Positions 1 to 8,027 of a DNA stretch of 10,000 nt are shown here, in pieces. The notes below the pieces were generated by a model. That model saw only the letters and a list, made by a program, of their open reading frames with translations. It did not search any database and was not told the origin of the DNA. A program made the translations under genes and the position numbers. Source of the stretch: Thiobacillus sp. (GTDB lineage: Bacteria > Pseudomonadota > Gammaproteobacteria > Burkholderiales > Thiobacillaceae); the NCBI GenBank assembly GCA_020216925.1, contig JAIWOL010000029.1, positions 1 through 10,000 of the forward strand, given 5' to 3'. How positions within the stretch are numbered: position 1 is the stretch's first letter; each line of letters begins with the position of its first letter.

Positions 1-1216
1 CAAGCTCGACCGCAAGCGCAACAACGTCGTCGTGTCGCGCCGCGCCGTGCTCGAAGAGACCATGGGCGCCGACCGCGAAGCGCTGATGGAAAGCCTGAAG
101 GAAGGCTCCATCGTCAAGGGGGTGGTCAAGAACATCACCGACTACGGCGCGTTTGTCGATCTGGGCGGCATCGACGGCCTGCTGCACATCACCGACATGG
201 CCTGGCGTCGCGTCAAGCATCCGTCCGAGGTCGTCACCGTCGGCATGGAGCTCGAAGCCAAGATCCTGCGCTACGACACCGAGAAAAACCGCGTGTCGCT
301 CGGCATCAAGCAGCTCGGCGACGACCCGTGGGTCGGCATCGCGCGCCGCTACCCGCAGGGCACGCGCATGTTCGGCAAGGTTGCCAACCTCACCGACTAC
401 GGCGCCTTCGTCGAAATCGAAGAAGGCATCGAAGGCCTGGTGCACGTTTCCGAAATGGACTGGACCAACAAGAACGTCAGCCCGTCCAAGATCGTTCAAC
501 TGGGCGACGAAGTCGAGGTCATGGTGCTCGACATCGACGAAGACAAGCGCCGCATCTCGCTGGGCATGAAGCAGTGCAAGTCGAACCCGTGGGAAGACTT
601 CTCGATGAATTACAAGAAGGGCGACAAGGTCAGCGGCGCGATCAAGTCGATCACCGACTTTGGCGTGTTCATCGGCCTGCCTGGCGGCATCGACGGTCTG
701 GTGCACCTGTCCGATCTGTCGTGGAGCGTGCCCGGCGAGGAAGCGGTGCGCAATTTCCGCAAGGGGCAGGACGTGGAAGCCGTGGTGCTCGGCATCGACC
801 TCGAGCGCGAACGCATCTCGCTCGGCATCAAACAGCTCGAAGGCGACCCGCTGACCAGCTACGCCACGGGCCACGAGAAGGGCAGCATCGTCAAGGGCAC
901 GATCAAGACCGTGGAAGCCAAGGGCGCGACGGTTACGCTCGACGGCGACATGGAAGGCTATCTGCGTGCGTCAGAAGTGTCGCGTGACCGCGTGGAAGAC
1001 ATGCGCAGCCACTACAAGGAAGGCGACGAGATCGAAGCCATGATCATCAACGTGGATCGCAAGAACCGTGTGATCAACCTGTCGATCAAGGCCCGCGACA
1101 TGAACGAGCAGGATGCCGCCATGAAGAAGATGGCGGCCGAATCCGCCGCATCCACGGGATCGACCAACCTGGGCGCACTGCTCAAGGCCAAACTCGACAA
1201 CAAGAACGCCGAGTAA
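1..1216 (+). CDS. rpsA: 30S ribosomal protein S1 (3' part; start lies upstream of the window)
   Basis: S1 binds mRNA on the small ribosomal subunit and helps start translation of leaders that are structured or have weak ribosome binding sites. The first complete codon is at 2, and the reading frame runs into the left edge, so the start is missing. By comparison with the 557-residue E. coli protein, roughly the first 150-160 residues (ribosome-binding repeats 1 and most of 2) are absent. The end of repeat 2 is recognisable as [18 protein letters not shown]. Four S1/OB-fold repeats follow at about 104-313, 359-577, 620-838 and 881-1090. Each has the family pattern (G-x-V-K-x-I-x-D-[YF]-G-x-F-V, then G-L-[LV]-H, ending in R-x-S-L-G-x-K), weaker in the last repeat. 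The last repeat carries EGYLRASE and VDRKNR, as in E. coli repeat 6. The tail is Ala/Lys-rich, and TAA is at 1214-1216. The gene sits directly before ihfB, as in many proteobacteria. Identity is near certain. Confidence 0.98.
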   Translation, partial: KLDRKRNNVVVSRRAVLEETMGADREALMESLKEGSIVKGVVKNITDYGAFVDLGGIDGLLHITDMAWRRVKHPSEVVTVGMELEAKILRYDTEKNRVSLGIKQLGDDPWVGIARRYPQGTRMFGKVANLTDYGAFVEIEEGIEGLVHVSEMDWTNKNVSPSKIVQLGDEVEVMVLDIDEDKRRISLGMKQCKSNPWEDFSMNYKKGDKVSGAIKSITDFGVFIGLPGGIDGLVHLSDLSWSVPGEEAVRNFRKGQDVEAVVLGIDLERERISLGIKQLEGDPLTSYATGHEKGSIVKGTIKTVEAKGATVTLDGDMEGYLRASEVSRDRVEDMRSHYKEGDEIEAMIINVDRKNRVINLSIKARDMNEQDAAMKKMAAESAASTGSTNLGALLKAKLDNKNAE

Positions 1217-1219
1217 GTC

Positions 1220-1504
1220 ATGACCAAGTCCGAGCTGATCGCACAGCTTGCCGCGCGGCATTCGCAGTTTTCCGTGGCGGATATCGAGATGGCGGTGAAG
1301 ACGGTCCTCGACGCGCTGGCCAAGAATCTGTCGCGCGGCGAGCGTATCGAGATTCGCGGATTCGGCAGTTTCAGCCTGAGCTACCGGCCTGCCCGCGTGG
1401 GGCGCAACCCCAAGTCGGGCGAAAAGGTGCAGGTGCCGGCAAAGTATGTGCCGCACTTCAAGGCGGGCAAGGAACTGCGGGATCGGGTGGACTTTCACGC
1501 CTGA
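1220..1504 (+). CDS. ihfB: Integration host factor, beta subunit
   Basis: This nucleoid protein pairs with IHF alpha and bends DNA by about 160 degrees at specific sites, acting in transcription, replication and recombination. The 94 residues match the usual family length. The MTKSELI start is that of E. coli IHF beta. The DNA-binding arm has [13 protein letters not shown] (41-53) and GRNPKSG (61-67). Pro64 is the residue that intercalates between base pairs. Glu44 and Arg46, which contribute to sequence recognition in the beta subunit, are both present, as is the C-terminal [16 protein letters not shown]. These residues favour IHF beta over HU. The ATG is 3 bases after the rpsA stop. I see no good Shine-Dalgarno sequence (only GAG at 1211-1213), so translation may be coupled to rpsA. 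An intrinsic terminator follows 28 bases after the stop. The partner gene ihfA is not in this window. Confidence 0.97.
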   Translation: MTKSELIAQLAARHSQFSVADIEMAVKTVLDALAKNLSRGERIEIRGFGSFSLSYRPARVGRNPKSGEKVQVPAKYVPHFKAGKELRDRVDFHA

Positions 1505-1532
1505 GCGTCAGCCTCCGGGGCTTCATGCAGGC

Positions 1533-1566
1533 AGAAAACGGCGTCTCGCGACGCCGTTTTCTTTTG
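1533..1566 (+). terminator. Rho-independent terminator after ihfB
   Basis: A perfect 13-bp inverted repeat (arms 1533-1545 and 1550-1562) closes on a 4-base TCGC loop. The centre of the stem is GC-rich (ACGGCGTC). The 3' arm ends in TTTTC and runs into TTTT at 1562-1565. The 5' arm begins with an A-run, so the structure could also act on transcripts from the other strand, although no minus-strand gene lies nearby. It closes the rpsA-ihfB unit and separates it from lapA. Confidence 0.9.
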
Positions 1567-1569
1567 CGT

Positions 1570-1589
1570 GCCGCCTTTTTGAAGGCGGC
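1570..1589. repeat. Second hairpin between ihfB and lapA
   Basis: A perfect 8-bp inverted repeat (GCCGCCTT at 1570-1577, AAGGCGGC at 1582-1589) with a 4-base TTTG loop starts only 4 bases after the terminator T-tract. No T-run follows its 3' arm, so it is a poor terminator by itself. It may back up termination, protect the 3' end of the ihfB mRNA, or overlap the promoter of lapA. The symmetry is seen directly; its role is unknown. Confidence 0.55.
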
Positions 1590-1604
1590 CGGCAAAGGTA
1601 GAAT
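1576..1604 (+). promoter_or_regulatory. Possible sigma-70 promoter for lapA
   Basis: TAGAAT at 1599-1604 resembles a -10 box (TATAAT with one mismatch), in the GGTAGAATGG setting often seen before betaproteobacterial genes. The -35 side is weak. TTTTTG (1576-1581) has the right 17-base spacing but a poor match, while TTGAAG (1579-1584) matches better but leaves only 14 bases. Start of transcription would be near 1611, giving a leader of about 20 bases. A promoter is expected here because a strong terminator lies just upstream and lapA just downstream, but these boxes are only a guess. Confidence 0.4.
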
Positions 1605-1630
1605 GGCCCGACTGACGCGCGCGAACGTAC

Positions 1631-1918
1631 ATGAAAAACCTCACACGCTACATCGGACTGGCAGCAAAGATCCTGGTCTTTCTGCTGGTGTTGGGCTTTG
1701 CTCTCAAGAACAGCCAGACAGCGGTTTTTTATTCGTATCTTGGCTACGTCTGGCAGGCGCCGCTCATCGTCATGCTCGGACTGGCCTTTGTTCTTGGCGT
1801 GCTGACCGGCGTGCTGGCGTTACTGCCCACCCTGTTCCGCCTGCGCCGGGAGGCCGCGCGCAAAACGCCGGATGAACCTGCCGCGGCGCCGCAGCCGCCC
1901 GCCCACCCCCCTGTCTGA
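1631..1918 (+). CDS. lapA: LapA family inner-membrane protein (DUF1049), partner of LapB
   Basis: LapA is a small inner-membrane protein that works with LapB in controlling LPS assembly and LpxC levels, as established in E. coli where it was formerly yciS. The 95-residue product has two hydrophobic segments, about residues 8-25 and 43-67. Between them is the family signature L-K-N-S-Q-T-A-V-F-Y-S-Y-L (25-37), where an N-x-Q/D-x-V pattern is typical of DUF1049. The cytoplasmic tail is basic (RLRREAARK) and then Pro/Ala-rich, ending APQPPAHPPV; the family length is usually 90-105. The ATG at 1631 has no clear Shine-Dalgarno sequence. LapB begins 6 bases after the TGA, the same pairing as in E. 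coli, which strongly supports the call. It is probably the first gene of a long transcription unit. Confidence 0.9.
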   Translation: MKNLTRYIGLAAKILVFLLVLGFALKNSQTAVFYSYLGYVWQAPLIVMLGLAFVLGVLTGVLALLPTLFRLRREAARKTPDEPAAAPQPPAHPPV

Positions 1919-1924
1919 TTGCCG

Positions 1925-3091
1925 ATGGAATTCGAACTCTGGTGGTTGCTGGCGTTTCCGCTCTTCTTCGCGCTAGGCTGGCTGGCCGCGCGGGTGGATA
2001 TCAAACAGGTCGTCACCGAGTCGCGCGCCCTGCCCAATTCCTATTTCCGCGGGGTCAATTTCCTGCTCAACGACCAGCCGGACAAGGCTATCGAAGCCTT
2101 TCTCGAAGTGGTCAAACTCGAGCCCGAAACCATCGATCTGCACTTTGCGCTTGGCGGGCTGTTCCGCCGCCGGGGCGAGTTCGACCGGGCCATCCGGATG
2201 CACGAGAACCTGCTGGGCCGCGAAGGTCTGGTCGAGGAACAGCGACTGCGCGCCCTGTCAGAACTGGGACAGGATTATCTCAAGGCGGGCCTGCTCGACC
2301 GCGCGGAACAGGTATTCACCAAGCTGCTCGACACGCCGCAACATGGATTGGCGCGTACCTATCTGCTGGAAATCTACGTCCAGGAAAAAGACTGGCCCAA
2401 GGCGATCGAGGCAGCCCGCGTGCTGGAGCGGGACACGCACAAACCCCTCAACGCCGAGATTGCCCATTTCCACTGTGAGCTGGCGCTGCTGGCCGCAGCC
2501 AGGAACGACGTCGAGGCGGCAACGGCCGAACTTGAGGCGGCACTCGTCGCCAACCGCCAGTCGGTGCGCGCCAATCTCATGGCGGGCGATCTCGACGCGG
2601 CTGCCGGCCGGCATGAAGCCGCCATTGCGGACTGGCGGCTGGTGGAAGCGCAGAGTGCGCCGCACATGGCGCTGGTCGTCGAGCGCGTGCTGGGCAGTTA
2701 TCGGCTGCTGGGGCGTTTGACAGAAGGCGTGCAATGGCTGCGCGGCCTGTATGCGCGCCAGCCTTCGCAAGACGTCTTCAACGCCCTGTATCTGGCGGTA
2801 TCCGAAACCGAAGGCGCGGCGGCGGCCAGCCAGCTTGCGCGTGAGGAGCTGCGCCGCAACCCCAGCCTGCGCACGCTGGACCGTCTGCTCGAAGCGCAGC
2901 TGATCGACGCCGAAGCCGGTGAACGCGAACTGCTGCAAATGGAAAAAAGCCTGATCGCCTCACACAGCCAGCGCATGATGCGCTACCAGTGCGCCAGCTG
3001 CGGTTTCAAGGCGCGTCAATTTTTCTGGCGCTGTCCGGCCTGCGGGCGCTGGGACAGTTTCGATCCCGAACGACGTGAAGGGGATGGCTGA
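1925..3091 (+). CDS. lapB: LPS assembly protein LapB (TPR protein with rubredoxin-like zinc domain)
   Basis: LapB (YciM) is anchored in the inner membrane and faces the cytoplasm. In E. coli it brings LpxC to the FtsH protease and so limits LPS synthesis. With ATG 1925 the protein has 388 residues, against 389 in E. coli. The N-terminus is one membrane anchor (about 4-20). It is followed by YFRGVNFLLNDQPDKAIEAF, the first tetratricopeptide repeat, and by further TPR helices through about residue 330, including GGLFRRRGEFDRAIRMHENL and IAHFHCELAL. The C-terminus carries two CxxC pairs, Cys356/Cys359 and Cys370/Cys373, in the YQCASCGF and CPACGRW motifs that form the rubredoxin-type metal site. 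A TTG at 1919 would add only two residues. ATG 1925 is preferred for length. No good Shine-Dalgarno sequence is visible, so coupling with lapA is likely. Confidence 0.95.
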   Translation: MEFELWWLLAFPLFFALGWLAARVDIKQVVTESRALPNSYFRGVNFLLNDQPDKAIEAFLEVVKLEPETIDLHFALGGLFRRRGEFDRAIRMHENLLGREGLVEEQRLRALSELGQDYLKAGLLDRAEQVFTKLLDTPQHGLARTYLLEIYVQEKDWPKAIEAARVLERDTHKPLNAEIAHFHCELALLAAARNDVEAATAELEAALVANRQSVRANLMAGDLDAAAGRHEAAIADWRLVEAQSAPHMALVVERVLGSYRLLGRLTEGVQWLRGLYARQPSQDVFNALYLAVSETEGAAAASQLAREELRRNPSLRTLDRLLEAQLIDAEAGERELLQMEKSLIASHSQRMMRYQCASCGFKARQFFWRCPACGRWDSFDPERREGDG

Positions 3092-3123
3092 AATGCCGCC
3101 GCCAATGACGAGCAAGACGTGAC

Positions 3124-3822
3124 ATGAACTCGACCAAGATCATCGTGGCGCTGGACTTTGCCGACGTGTCCGCCGCACGGGCGCTGGTGTCGCGGCTCGA
3201 CCCGGCGCTGTGCCGCCTGAAGGTGGGCAAGGAACTTTTCACCGTGGCGGGCCCTGATCTGGTGCGCGAACTGGCCGGTCATGGGTACGAGGTGTTCCTC
3301 GACCTGAAATTCCACGATATTCCCAATACGGTTGCAGCGGCCTGCCGCGCTGCCGCCAGCCTGGGGGTATGGATGCTCAACGTGCATGCTGCTGGCGGCC
3401 GACGCATGATGGAGGCCGCGCGCGAGGCCTTGGCCGGCCTGCCGCACCCGCCGCTTCTGATCGCGGTGACCGTGCTCACCAGCATGAGCGCGGACGACCT
3501 CGGTGAAGTTGGCGTGACAGGCGCGCCGGCCGATCAGGTATTGCGACTGGCGCGGCTGACACAGTCCTGCCAACTCGATGGAGTAGTCTGTTCGGCACAG
3601 GAAGCAGCGCTGTTGCGCGCCAGCCTGGGCACGGATTTCCGGCTGGTCACGCCGGGCATCCGCCCACCCGGTTCGGCCGATGGCGATCAACGCCGGGTGA
3701 TGACGCCTGTCGAGGCGCTGAAAGCAGGGGCGACCGACCTGGTGATCGGGCGACCGATCACCGGCGCGCTTGACCCGCTTGCGGCGTTGCAGCAGATTCG
3801 CGCCGTCATACAGGATGCCTAG
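3124..3822 (+). CDS. pyrF: Orotidine 5'-phosphate decarboxylase
   Basis: This cytosolic TIM-barrel enzyme decarboxylates orotidine monophosphate to UMP, the last step of de novo pyrimidine synthesis. The 232 residues are normal for the class I (E. coli-type) enzyme. Visible active-site elements are ALD with Asp11, LKVGKELF with Lys33, and the signature [12 protein letters not shown] with Asp60, Lys62 and Asp65 forming the charged catalytic network. The phosphate-binding parts are PGIRP (177-181) and IGRPIT (209-214), with Arg210. An in-frame TGA at 3106 leaves ATG 3124 as the only sensible start; the ribosome binding site is weak. It lies 32 bases after lapB, and the lapA-lapB-pyrF order is also that of E. 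coli. Its product feeds the UTP pool needed for the UDP-glucose used by the next gene. Confidence 0.97.
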   Translation: MNSTKIIVALDFADVSAARALVSRLDPALCRLKVGKELFTVAGPDLVRELAGHGYEVFLDLKFHDIPNTVAAACRAAASLGVWMLNVHAAGGRRMMEAAREALAGLPHPPLLIAVTVLTSMSADDLGEVGVTGAPADQVLRLARLTQSCQLDGVVCSAQEAALLRASLGTDFRLVTPGIRPPGSADGDQRRVMTPVEALKAGATDLVIGRPITGALDPLAALQQIRAVIQDA

Positions 3823-3866
3823 GGGAAGCCTGCCATGGCGGGGGGCGACGCATTGAAGTTCGTTTA

Positions 3867-3873
3867 AAGGGAG
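3867..3873 (+). promoter_or_regulatory. Ribosome binding site that fixes the ugd start
   Basis: AAGGGAG ends 7 bases before the TTG at 3881. It is one of the best Shine-Dalgarno sequences in the window. It supports the non-ATG start, since an in-frame TGA at 3854-3856 leaves no ATG or GTG alternative. Confidence 0.75.
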
Positions 3874-3880
3874 ACAGCAC

Positions 3881-5203
3881 TTGAAAATCACGGTCATTGG
3901 AACCGGCTACGTCGGCCTGGTCACGGGCACTTGCCTGGCGGAAGTGGGCAACGAGGTTTTGTGCCTCGACGTCGACCCGAAAAAAATCGAAATCCTGAAA
4001 ACGGGGGGGATTCCCATTTACGAACCTGGCCTCGAAGACATGGTGCGCCGCAACGTCGCGGCGGGCCGGCTGTCCTTCACCACGGATATCGCCGAATCCG
4101 TGGCATACGGCCAGATCCAGTTCATCGCCGTGGGTACCCCGCCGGACGAGGACGGCTCGGCCGACCTGCAGTACGTGGTGGCTGCGGCGCGCAACATCGG
4201 CCGCCACATGCAGGATTACAAGCTGGTGGTGGACAAATCCACGGTGCCGGTCGGCACGGCCGACAGGGTGCGGGCCGCGCTGGCCGAAGAACTGGCGAAG
4301 CGCGGTGCGGCGTTCGAATTCAACGTCGCGTCGAATCCCGAATTTCTCAAGGAAGGCGCGGCCGTCGACGATTTCATGAAGCCCGATCGCATCGTCGTGG
4401 GTACCGATTCCGACAAGGCCACTGCGCTGTTGCGCCAGATCTACGCACCGTTCCAGCGCAACCATGACCGCCTCATCGTGATGGACATCCGCTCGGCCGA
4501 GCTGACCAAATACGCAGCCAACGCCATGCTGGCGACACGCATTTCGTTCATGAACGAGCTTGCCGTGCTGGCGGAAAAGCTGGGAGCGGACATCGAACAG
4601 GTGCGTCATGGCATCGGTTCCGACCCGCGTATCGGCTACCACTTTCTCTACGCCGGCTGTGGTTACGGCGGCTCGTGCTTTCCCAAGGATGTGCAGGCCC
4701 TGCGCCGCACCGCGCAGGAAAACGGCGTGCCGGTCAGAGTGCTCGATGCGGTCGAGACGGCCAATGAAGCGCAGAAGCATGTGCTGGTCAACAAGCTCAC
4801 CGCGCGCTTCGGCACGGAACTGACAGGCAAGCGCTTCGCCATGTGGGGGCTGGCCTTCAAGCCCAACACCGACGACATGCGCGAGGCTCCCAGCCGCACC
4901 ATGCTCGAAGCCCTGTGGGCGATGGGCGCAAGCGTGTCGGCCTACGACCCGGCCTCGATGGAGGAAACCCGCCGCATCTACGGCGAGCGCGCCGACCTGT
5001 TGCTGGTCGACAGCCCGATGGATGCGTTGAAAGGCGCCGACGCGCTGTTGATCGTCACCGAATGGAAGGTCTTCCGCAGCCCCAATTTCGACACCATGAA
5101 ATCGCTGCTCAGGGTGCCGGCGATTTTCGATGGCCGCAATCTCTACGAGCCGCGCGCCATGCGTGAACTCGGCTTCGAGTATTTCCCCATCGGACGCGCC
5201 TGA
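3881..5203 (+). CDS. ugd: UDP-glucose 6-dehydrogenase
   Basis: The enzyme oxidises UDP-glucose to UDP-glucuronate with two NAD+. The product supplies uronic acids for polysaccharides, or aminoarabinose for lipid A. The protein has 440 residues, typical of the bacterial family. The N-terminal Rossmann domain begins [23 protein letters not shown] (120-126) and NPEFLKEG (152-159, catalytic Glu154) follow. The linker helix has [19 protein letters not shown], with Lys210 and Asn214. The catalytic cysteine is Cys266 in [10 protein letters not shown]. The C-terminal UDP-binding domain includes [15 protein letters not shown]. Translation starts at TTG 3881, supported by a good Shine-Dalgarno sequence and by alignment of the first residues with the family. 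The gene follows pyrF after 58 bases and overlaps rfaE1 by one base (TGATG). I see no partner glycosyltransferase here, so the fate of UDP-glucuronate cannot be told. Confidence 0.96.
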   Translation: MKITVIGTGYVGLVTGTCLAEVGNEVLCLDVDPKKIEILKTGGIPIYEPGLEDMVRRNVAAGRLSFTTDIAESVAYGQIQFIAVGTPPDEDGSADLQYVVAAARNIGRHMQDYKLVVDKSTVPVGTADRVRAALAEELAKRGAAFEFNVASNPEFLKEGAAVDDFMKPDRIVVGTDSDKATALLRQIYAPFQRNHDRLIVMDIRSAELTKYAANAMLATRISFMNELAVLAEKLGADIEQVRHGIGSDPRIGYHFLYAGCGYGGSCFPKDVQALRRTAQENGVPVRVLDAVETANEAQKHVLVNKLTARFGTELTGKRFAMWGLAFKPNTDDMREAPSRTMLEALWAMGASVSAYDPASMEETRRIYGERADLLLVDSPMDALKGADALLIVTEWKVFRSPNFDTMKSLLRVPAIFDGRNLYEPRAMRELGFEYFPIGRA

Positions 5204-6138
5204 TGTCCCTGCGCGCTGCCATTCGCCGGGCCCGCGTCCTGGTTGCCGGCGATGTGATGCTCGACCGTTACTGGTTCGGTGACGTGTCGAGAATTTCGCC
5301 CGAAGCCCCGGTGCCGGTGGTGCACGTCAAACGCAGCGAGGACCGCGTGGGCGGCGCGGGAAACGTGGCGCGCAATGCCGCGGCGCTGGGCGCACAGGTC
5401 ACGCTGTTGTCGGTGGCCGGATGCGACGAAGCAGGCCAGTCCCTGCGCAGGCTGCTGGATGCCGAACCCTTTGCCGTGCAGTTGCACGAGGACCCGGCGT
5501 TTTCCACCATCACCAAGCTGCGGGTCATCGGCCGGCAGCAGCAATTGCTGCGGCTGGATTTTGAAACCCAGCCCGGCCATGAAGTGCTGGCGAACAAATT
5601 GCAGGCCTACGAGTCGCTGCTTGCCGACTGCGATGCGGTGATTCTCTCGGATTATGGCAAGGGCGGTCTGACCCACGTGGTGCGCATGATCGAAGCCGCC
5701 CGGGCCGCCGGCAAACCCATCCTGATCGACCCCAAGGGCGATGACTGGTCGCGCTACGCGGGCGCCACGCTGATCACGCCCAACCGCGCCGAATTCCGGC
5801 AGGTGGCAGGGGGCTGGCAAAACGAAGCGGAACTCGCCGAGAAGGCGGCGCAGGTGTGTGCCCGTTACGGGCTCGACGCGCTGCTGGTGACGCGCAGCGA
5901 AGAAGGCATGAGCCTGTTCGACGCGCGCGGCGCGCACCATGAAGCCACGCTTGCGCGCGAGGTGTTCGATGTGTCCGGGGCCGGCGACACGGTGATTGCC
6001 GCCATGGCGGCGGCGCTGGCGGCGGGCGCCGACGGCATCGAGGCCATGCGGCTCGCCAACCTGGCGGCCGGCATCGTGGTGGGCAAGTTTGGCACTGCCA
6101 TTGCCACCGCAGAAGAGGTTTTTGGAGAATCAGAATGA
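5203..6138 (+). CDS. rfaE1: D-glycero-beta-D-manno-heptose-7-phosphate kinase (stand-alone HldA/RfaE1)
   Basis: This PfkB/ribokinase-family enzyme phosphorylates heptose 7-phosphate at C1, giving the 1,7-bisphosphate on the route to ADP-heptose for the LPS inner core. The 311 residues correspond only to the N-terminal kinase half of the 477-residue bifunctional E. coli HldE. Motifs seen are [23 protein letters not shown] starting near residue 12 (split: [10 protein letters not shown], then [13 protein letters not shown]), [10 protein letters not shown] (49-58), LSDYGKGGL (148-156), DPKGDDW (176-182) and the ATP-site anion hole DVSGAGDT (256-263) with catalytic Asp262. The stop codon follows EEVFGESE, with no nucleotidyltransferase domain. 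That activity (HldC/RfaE2) must be encoded elsewhere, as is usual in betaproteobacteria. ATG 5203 overlaps the ugd stop by one base, and the TGA overlaps the hldD start by four bases, which implies coupled translation. Confidence 0.94.
   Translation: MSLRAAIRRARVLVAGDVMLDRYWFGDVSRISPEAPVPVVHVKRSEDRVGGAGNVARNAAALGAQVTLLSVAGCDEAGQSLRRLLDAEPFAVQLHEDPAFSTITKLRVIGRQQQLLRLDFETQPGHEVLANKLQAYESLLADCDAVILSDYGKGGLTHVVRMIEAARAAGKPILIDPKGDDWSRYAGATLITPNRAEFRQVAGGWQNEAELAEKAAQVCARYGLDALLVTRSEEGMSLFDARGAHHEATLAREVFDVSGAGDTVIAAMAAALAAGADGIEAMRLANLAAGIVVGKFGTAIATAEEVFGESE
6124..6127 (+). promoter_or_regulatory. Ribosome binding site of hldD inside the end of rfaE1
   Basis: GGAG lies 7 bases before ATG 6135, within the last codons of rfaE1. 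With the ATGA start/stop overlap, this suggests translation re-initiation and balanced output of the kinase and the epimerase. Confidence 0.6.
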
Positions 6139-7133
6139 GTCAGTACATCGTCGTCACCGGTGCGGCCGGCTTCATCGGCGCAAACATCGTCAAGGCGCTG
6201 AATGAGCGTGGCGAGACCAACATCCTCGCGGTCGACAATCTCAGCAAGGCCGACAAATTCAGGAATCTGGTGGATTGCGAGATAGCCGATTACCTGGACA
6301 AAGCCGAGTTTCTCGATTTCGTCGAGGAAGGCGTGCTGGACGGCAGCGTGGCGGCGGTTTTCCATGAGGGCGCCTGTTCCGACACCATGGAAACCGACGG
6401 CCGTTACATGATGCAGAACAACTACCGTTATTCCAGCGCCCTGCTCAAGTTCTGCCAGGACGAAGGCGCGCAGTTTCTCTACGCCTCGTCGGCCAGCGTT
6501 TACGGGGCCGGACGGGTGTTCTCGGAATCGCGCGAATTCGAATCGCCGCTCAATGTTTATGGCTATTCCAAGTTCCTGTTCGACCAGAGCGTGCGCCGCC
6601 TGTGGAACGAGCGCACGGCGCAGATCGCCGGCTTCCGCTATTTCAATGTGTACGGCCCGCGCGAACAGCACAAGGGCCGAATGGCGTCGGTCGCCTTCCA
6701 CTTTTCCAACCAGTATCGTGCGTCCGGCCAGGTGAAGCTGTTCGAAGGCTGCGACGGCTACGCCAATGGCGAGCAGCGGCGCGATTTCGTCTCGGTGGAG
6801 GATGTGGTTCGTGTGAACCTGTGGTTTCTCGACCATCCCGAGGTATCCGGTATCTACAACGTGGGGACCGGTCGCTGTCAGAGCTTCAACGACGTGGCGG
6901 TGGCGGTGGTGAACGCCTGCCGCGCCGCGGAAGGCCGGCCGGCGCTGGACCTCGTAGACATGCAGGCGCAGGGCATCGTGAGCTATATTCCCTTTCCCGA
7001 GGCGCTGAAAGGCAAGTACCAGAGCCATACCGAGGCGGATATCTCGGCGTTGCGGGCGGCCGGCTACGACGCGCCGTTTCATGATGTTCAGACCGGCACG
7101 GCACGCTATATCGAGCATCTCCTGAAAGCATGA
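6135..7133 (+). CDS. hldD: ADP-L-glycero-D-manno-heptose 6-epimerase
   Basis: HldD (RfaD) inverts C6 of ADP-D-glycero-D-manno-heptose to give ADP-L-glycero-D-manno-heptose, the donor for the LPS inner core. The 332 residues are slightly more than the 310 of E. coli. It is an extended short-chain dehydrogenase: the NADP-binding loop is GAAGFIG (9-15), followed by [14 protein letters not shown] (32-45), which is characteristic of Hld[12 protein letters not shown] (76-86), YASSASVYG (116-124) and the Tyr-x-x-x-Lys pair Tyr142/Lys146 in [11 protein letters not shown] come next. Lys180 in [10 protein letters not shown] matches the second catalytic base described for the E. coli enzyme (Tyr140/Lys178 there). 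Near the C-terminus [18 protein letters not shown] is typical of the family. The start overlaps the rfaE1 stop and the stop overlaps the cysM start, both as ATGA, so it sits inside a tightly coupled block. Confidence 0.97.
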   Translation: MSQYIVVTGAAGFIGANIVKALNERGETNILAVDNLSKADKFRNLVDCEIADYLDKAEFLDFVEEGVLDGSVAAVFHEGACSDTMETDGRYMMQNNYRYSSALLKFCQDEGAQFLYASSASVYGAGRVFSESREFESPLNVYGYSKFLFDQSVRRLWNERTAQIAGFRYFNVYGPREQHKGRMASVAFHFSNQYRASGQVKLFEGCDGYANGEQRRDFVSVEDVVRVNLWFLDHPEVSGIYNVGTGRCQSFNDVAVAVVNACRAAEGRPALDLVDMQAQGIVSYIPFPEALKGKYQSHTEADISALRAAGYDAPFHDVQTGTARYIEHLLKA

Positions 7134-8023
7134 GCGATTACAAATCCATCGAGGATACCGTCGGCAACACGCCGCTGGTCCGTCTGAAACGGATGCCGGG
7201 ACTGACCAGCAACATCGTGCTGGTGAAGCTGGAAGGCAATAATCCGGCGGGGTCGGTCAAGGACCGTCCGGCGCTGTCGATGATAGACGCAGCGCAGGCG
7301 CGCGGCGATATCCGGCCCGGCGATACGCTCATCGAGGCGACCAGCGGCAACACCGGCATCGCCCTGGCCATGGCGGCGGCCATGCGCGGCTACAAACTCA
7401 TTTTGGTGATGCCGGAAAATGCCTCGGTGGAGCGGCGTCAGACGATGCGGGCCTTTGGAGCCGAAGTCCAGCTCGTCAGCCGGGAGGCGGGCATGGAAGG
7501 CGCGCGCGACCTGGCCGTTTCACTGGAAAAGCAGGGCGTGGGCCGCATTCTCGACCAGTTCGCCAACCCCGACAATCCCGAAGCGCATTACCGCACGACG
7601 GGTCCGGAAATCTGGCGCGATACGCAGGGCCGCATTACGCATTTCGTCTCCAGCATGGGCACTACCGGCACCATCATGGGATGCTCGCGTTTCCTGAAGG
7701 AACGCAACCCGGCCATCCAGATCGTCGGCGTGCAACCGGTGGAAGGCGCGCAGATACCCGGTATCCGCAAATGGCCGGAAGAATACGTACCGGACATCTG
7801 CGACTACGACCGTGTCGATCGCATGGTCTACGTGACCCAGTTCGATGCCGAGGAAACCACCCGGCGGCTGGCGCGTGAAGAAGGCATCTTTGCCGGCATA
7901 TCCTCGGGCGGCGCGCTGTGGTCGGCGCTGCAACTGTCGAAGCAAGTCGAAAACGCCGTGATCGTGTCCATCGTCTGCGACCGCGGAGACAGATATCTGT
8001 CCACCGGCGTGTTCCCGGCCTGA
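7130..8023 (+). CDS. cysM: Cysteine synthase B (O-acetylserine sulfhydrylase B)
   Basis: This PLP enzyme makes L-cysteine from O-acetylserine and sulfide. The CysM isozyme also accepts thiosulfate, giving S-sulfocysteine. The 297 residues are close to the 303 of E. coli CysM. The PLP lysine is Lys44 in [11 protein letters not shown]. The substrate loop is [11 protein letters not shown] (70-80), the phosphate-binding glycine loop is GTTGT (177-181), and GISSGG (257-262) is the C-terminal cofactor contact. [15 protein letters not shown] (211-225) and the end [13 protein letters not shown] (283-295) favour CysM over CysK. Start ATG 7130 overlaps the hldD stop by four bases; only a weak ribosome binding site is seen, so coupling is likely. 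It shares no pathway with its LPS neighbours; a role in using thiosulfate would suit a sulfur-oxidising host, but that is speculation. Confidence 0.94.
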   Translation: MSDYKSIEDTVGNTPLVRLKRMPGLTSNIVLVKLEGNNPAGSVKDRPALSMIDAAQARGDIRPGDTLIEATSGNTGIALAMAAAMRGYKLILVMPENASVERRQTMRAFGAEVQLVSREAGMEGARDLAVSLEKQGVGRILDQFANPDNPEAHYRTTGPEIWRDTQGRITHFVSSMGTTGTIMGCSRFLKERNPAIQIVGVQPVEGAQIPGIRKWPEEYVPDICDYDRVDRMVYVTQFDAEETTRRLAREEGIFAGISSGGALWSALQLSKQVENAVIVSIVCDRGDRYLSTGVFPA

Positions 8024-8027
8024 TCCC

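Noticed and set aside
153..987. Open frames on the plus strand in the other two phases of rpsA
   Set aside because: The products are Arg/Ser/Ala-rich out-of-frame readings of the S1 repeats and have no motif.
104..1090. Repeated DNA similarity within rpsA as a possible repeat array
   Set aside because: It is the expected internal homology of the S1 RNA-binding repeats, not a DNA repeat element or CRISPR.
1525..1875. A 116-codon plus-strand frame starting inside the ihfB terminator and running through lapA
   Set aside because: It begins in the terminator stem and overlaps the well-supported lapA frame, without a ribosome binding site.
3823..3880. A promoter for ugd based on TTGAAG at 3853-3858
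   Set aside because: No -10-like hexamer lies at 16-18 bases; the downstream sequence is the ribosome binding site.
3016..3897. A 293-codon open frame on the minus strand opposite pyrF
   Set aside because: It is a mirror of pyrF coding bias and spans three sense genes and both gaps, with no promoter, ribosome binding site or domain.
3806..4780. A 324-codon open frame on the minus strand opposite ugd
   Set aside because: It is antisense to a complete UDP-glucose dehydrogenase with all catalytic motifs, and its own product is His/Arg/Val-rich without family signatures.
5143..5940. A 265-codon open frame on the minus strand opposite rfaE1
   Set aside because: It is an antisense shadow in high-GC DNA; the sense frame carries a full PfkB kinase.
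5865..7118. A 417-codon open frame on the minus strand opposite hldD and the end of rfaE1
   Set aside because: Its length is explained by the GC-rich codon bias of the strongly supported sense genes. The translation shows no recognisable domain, and a start/stop chain with neighbours is lacking.
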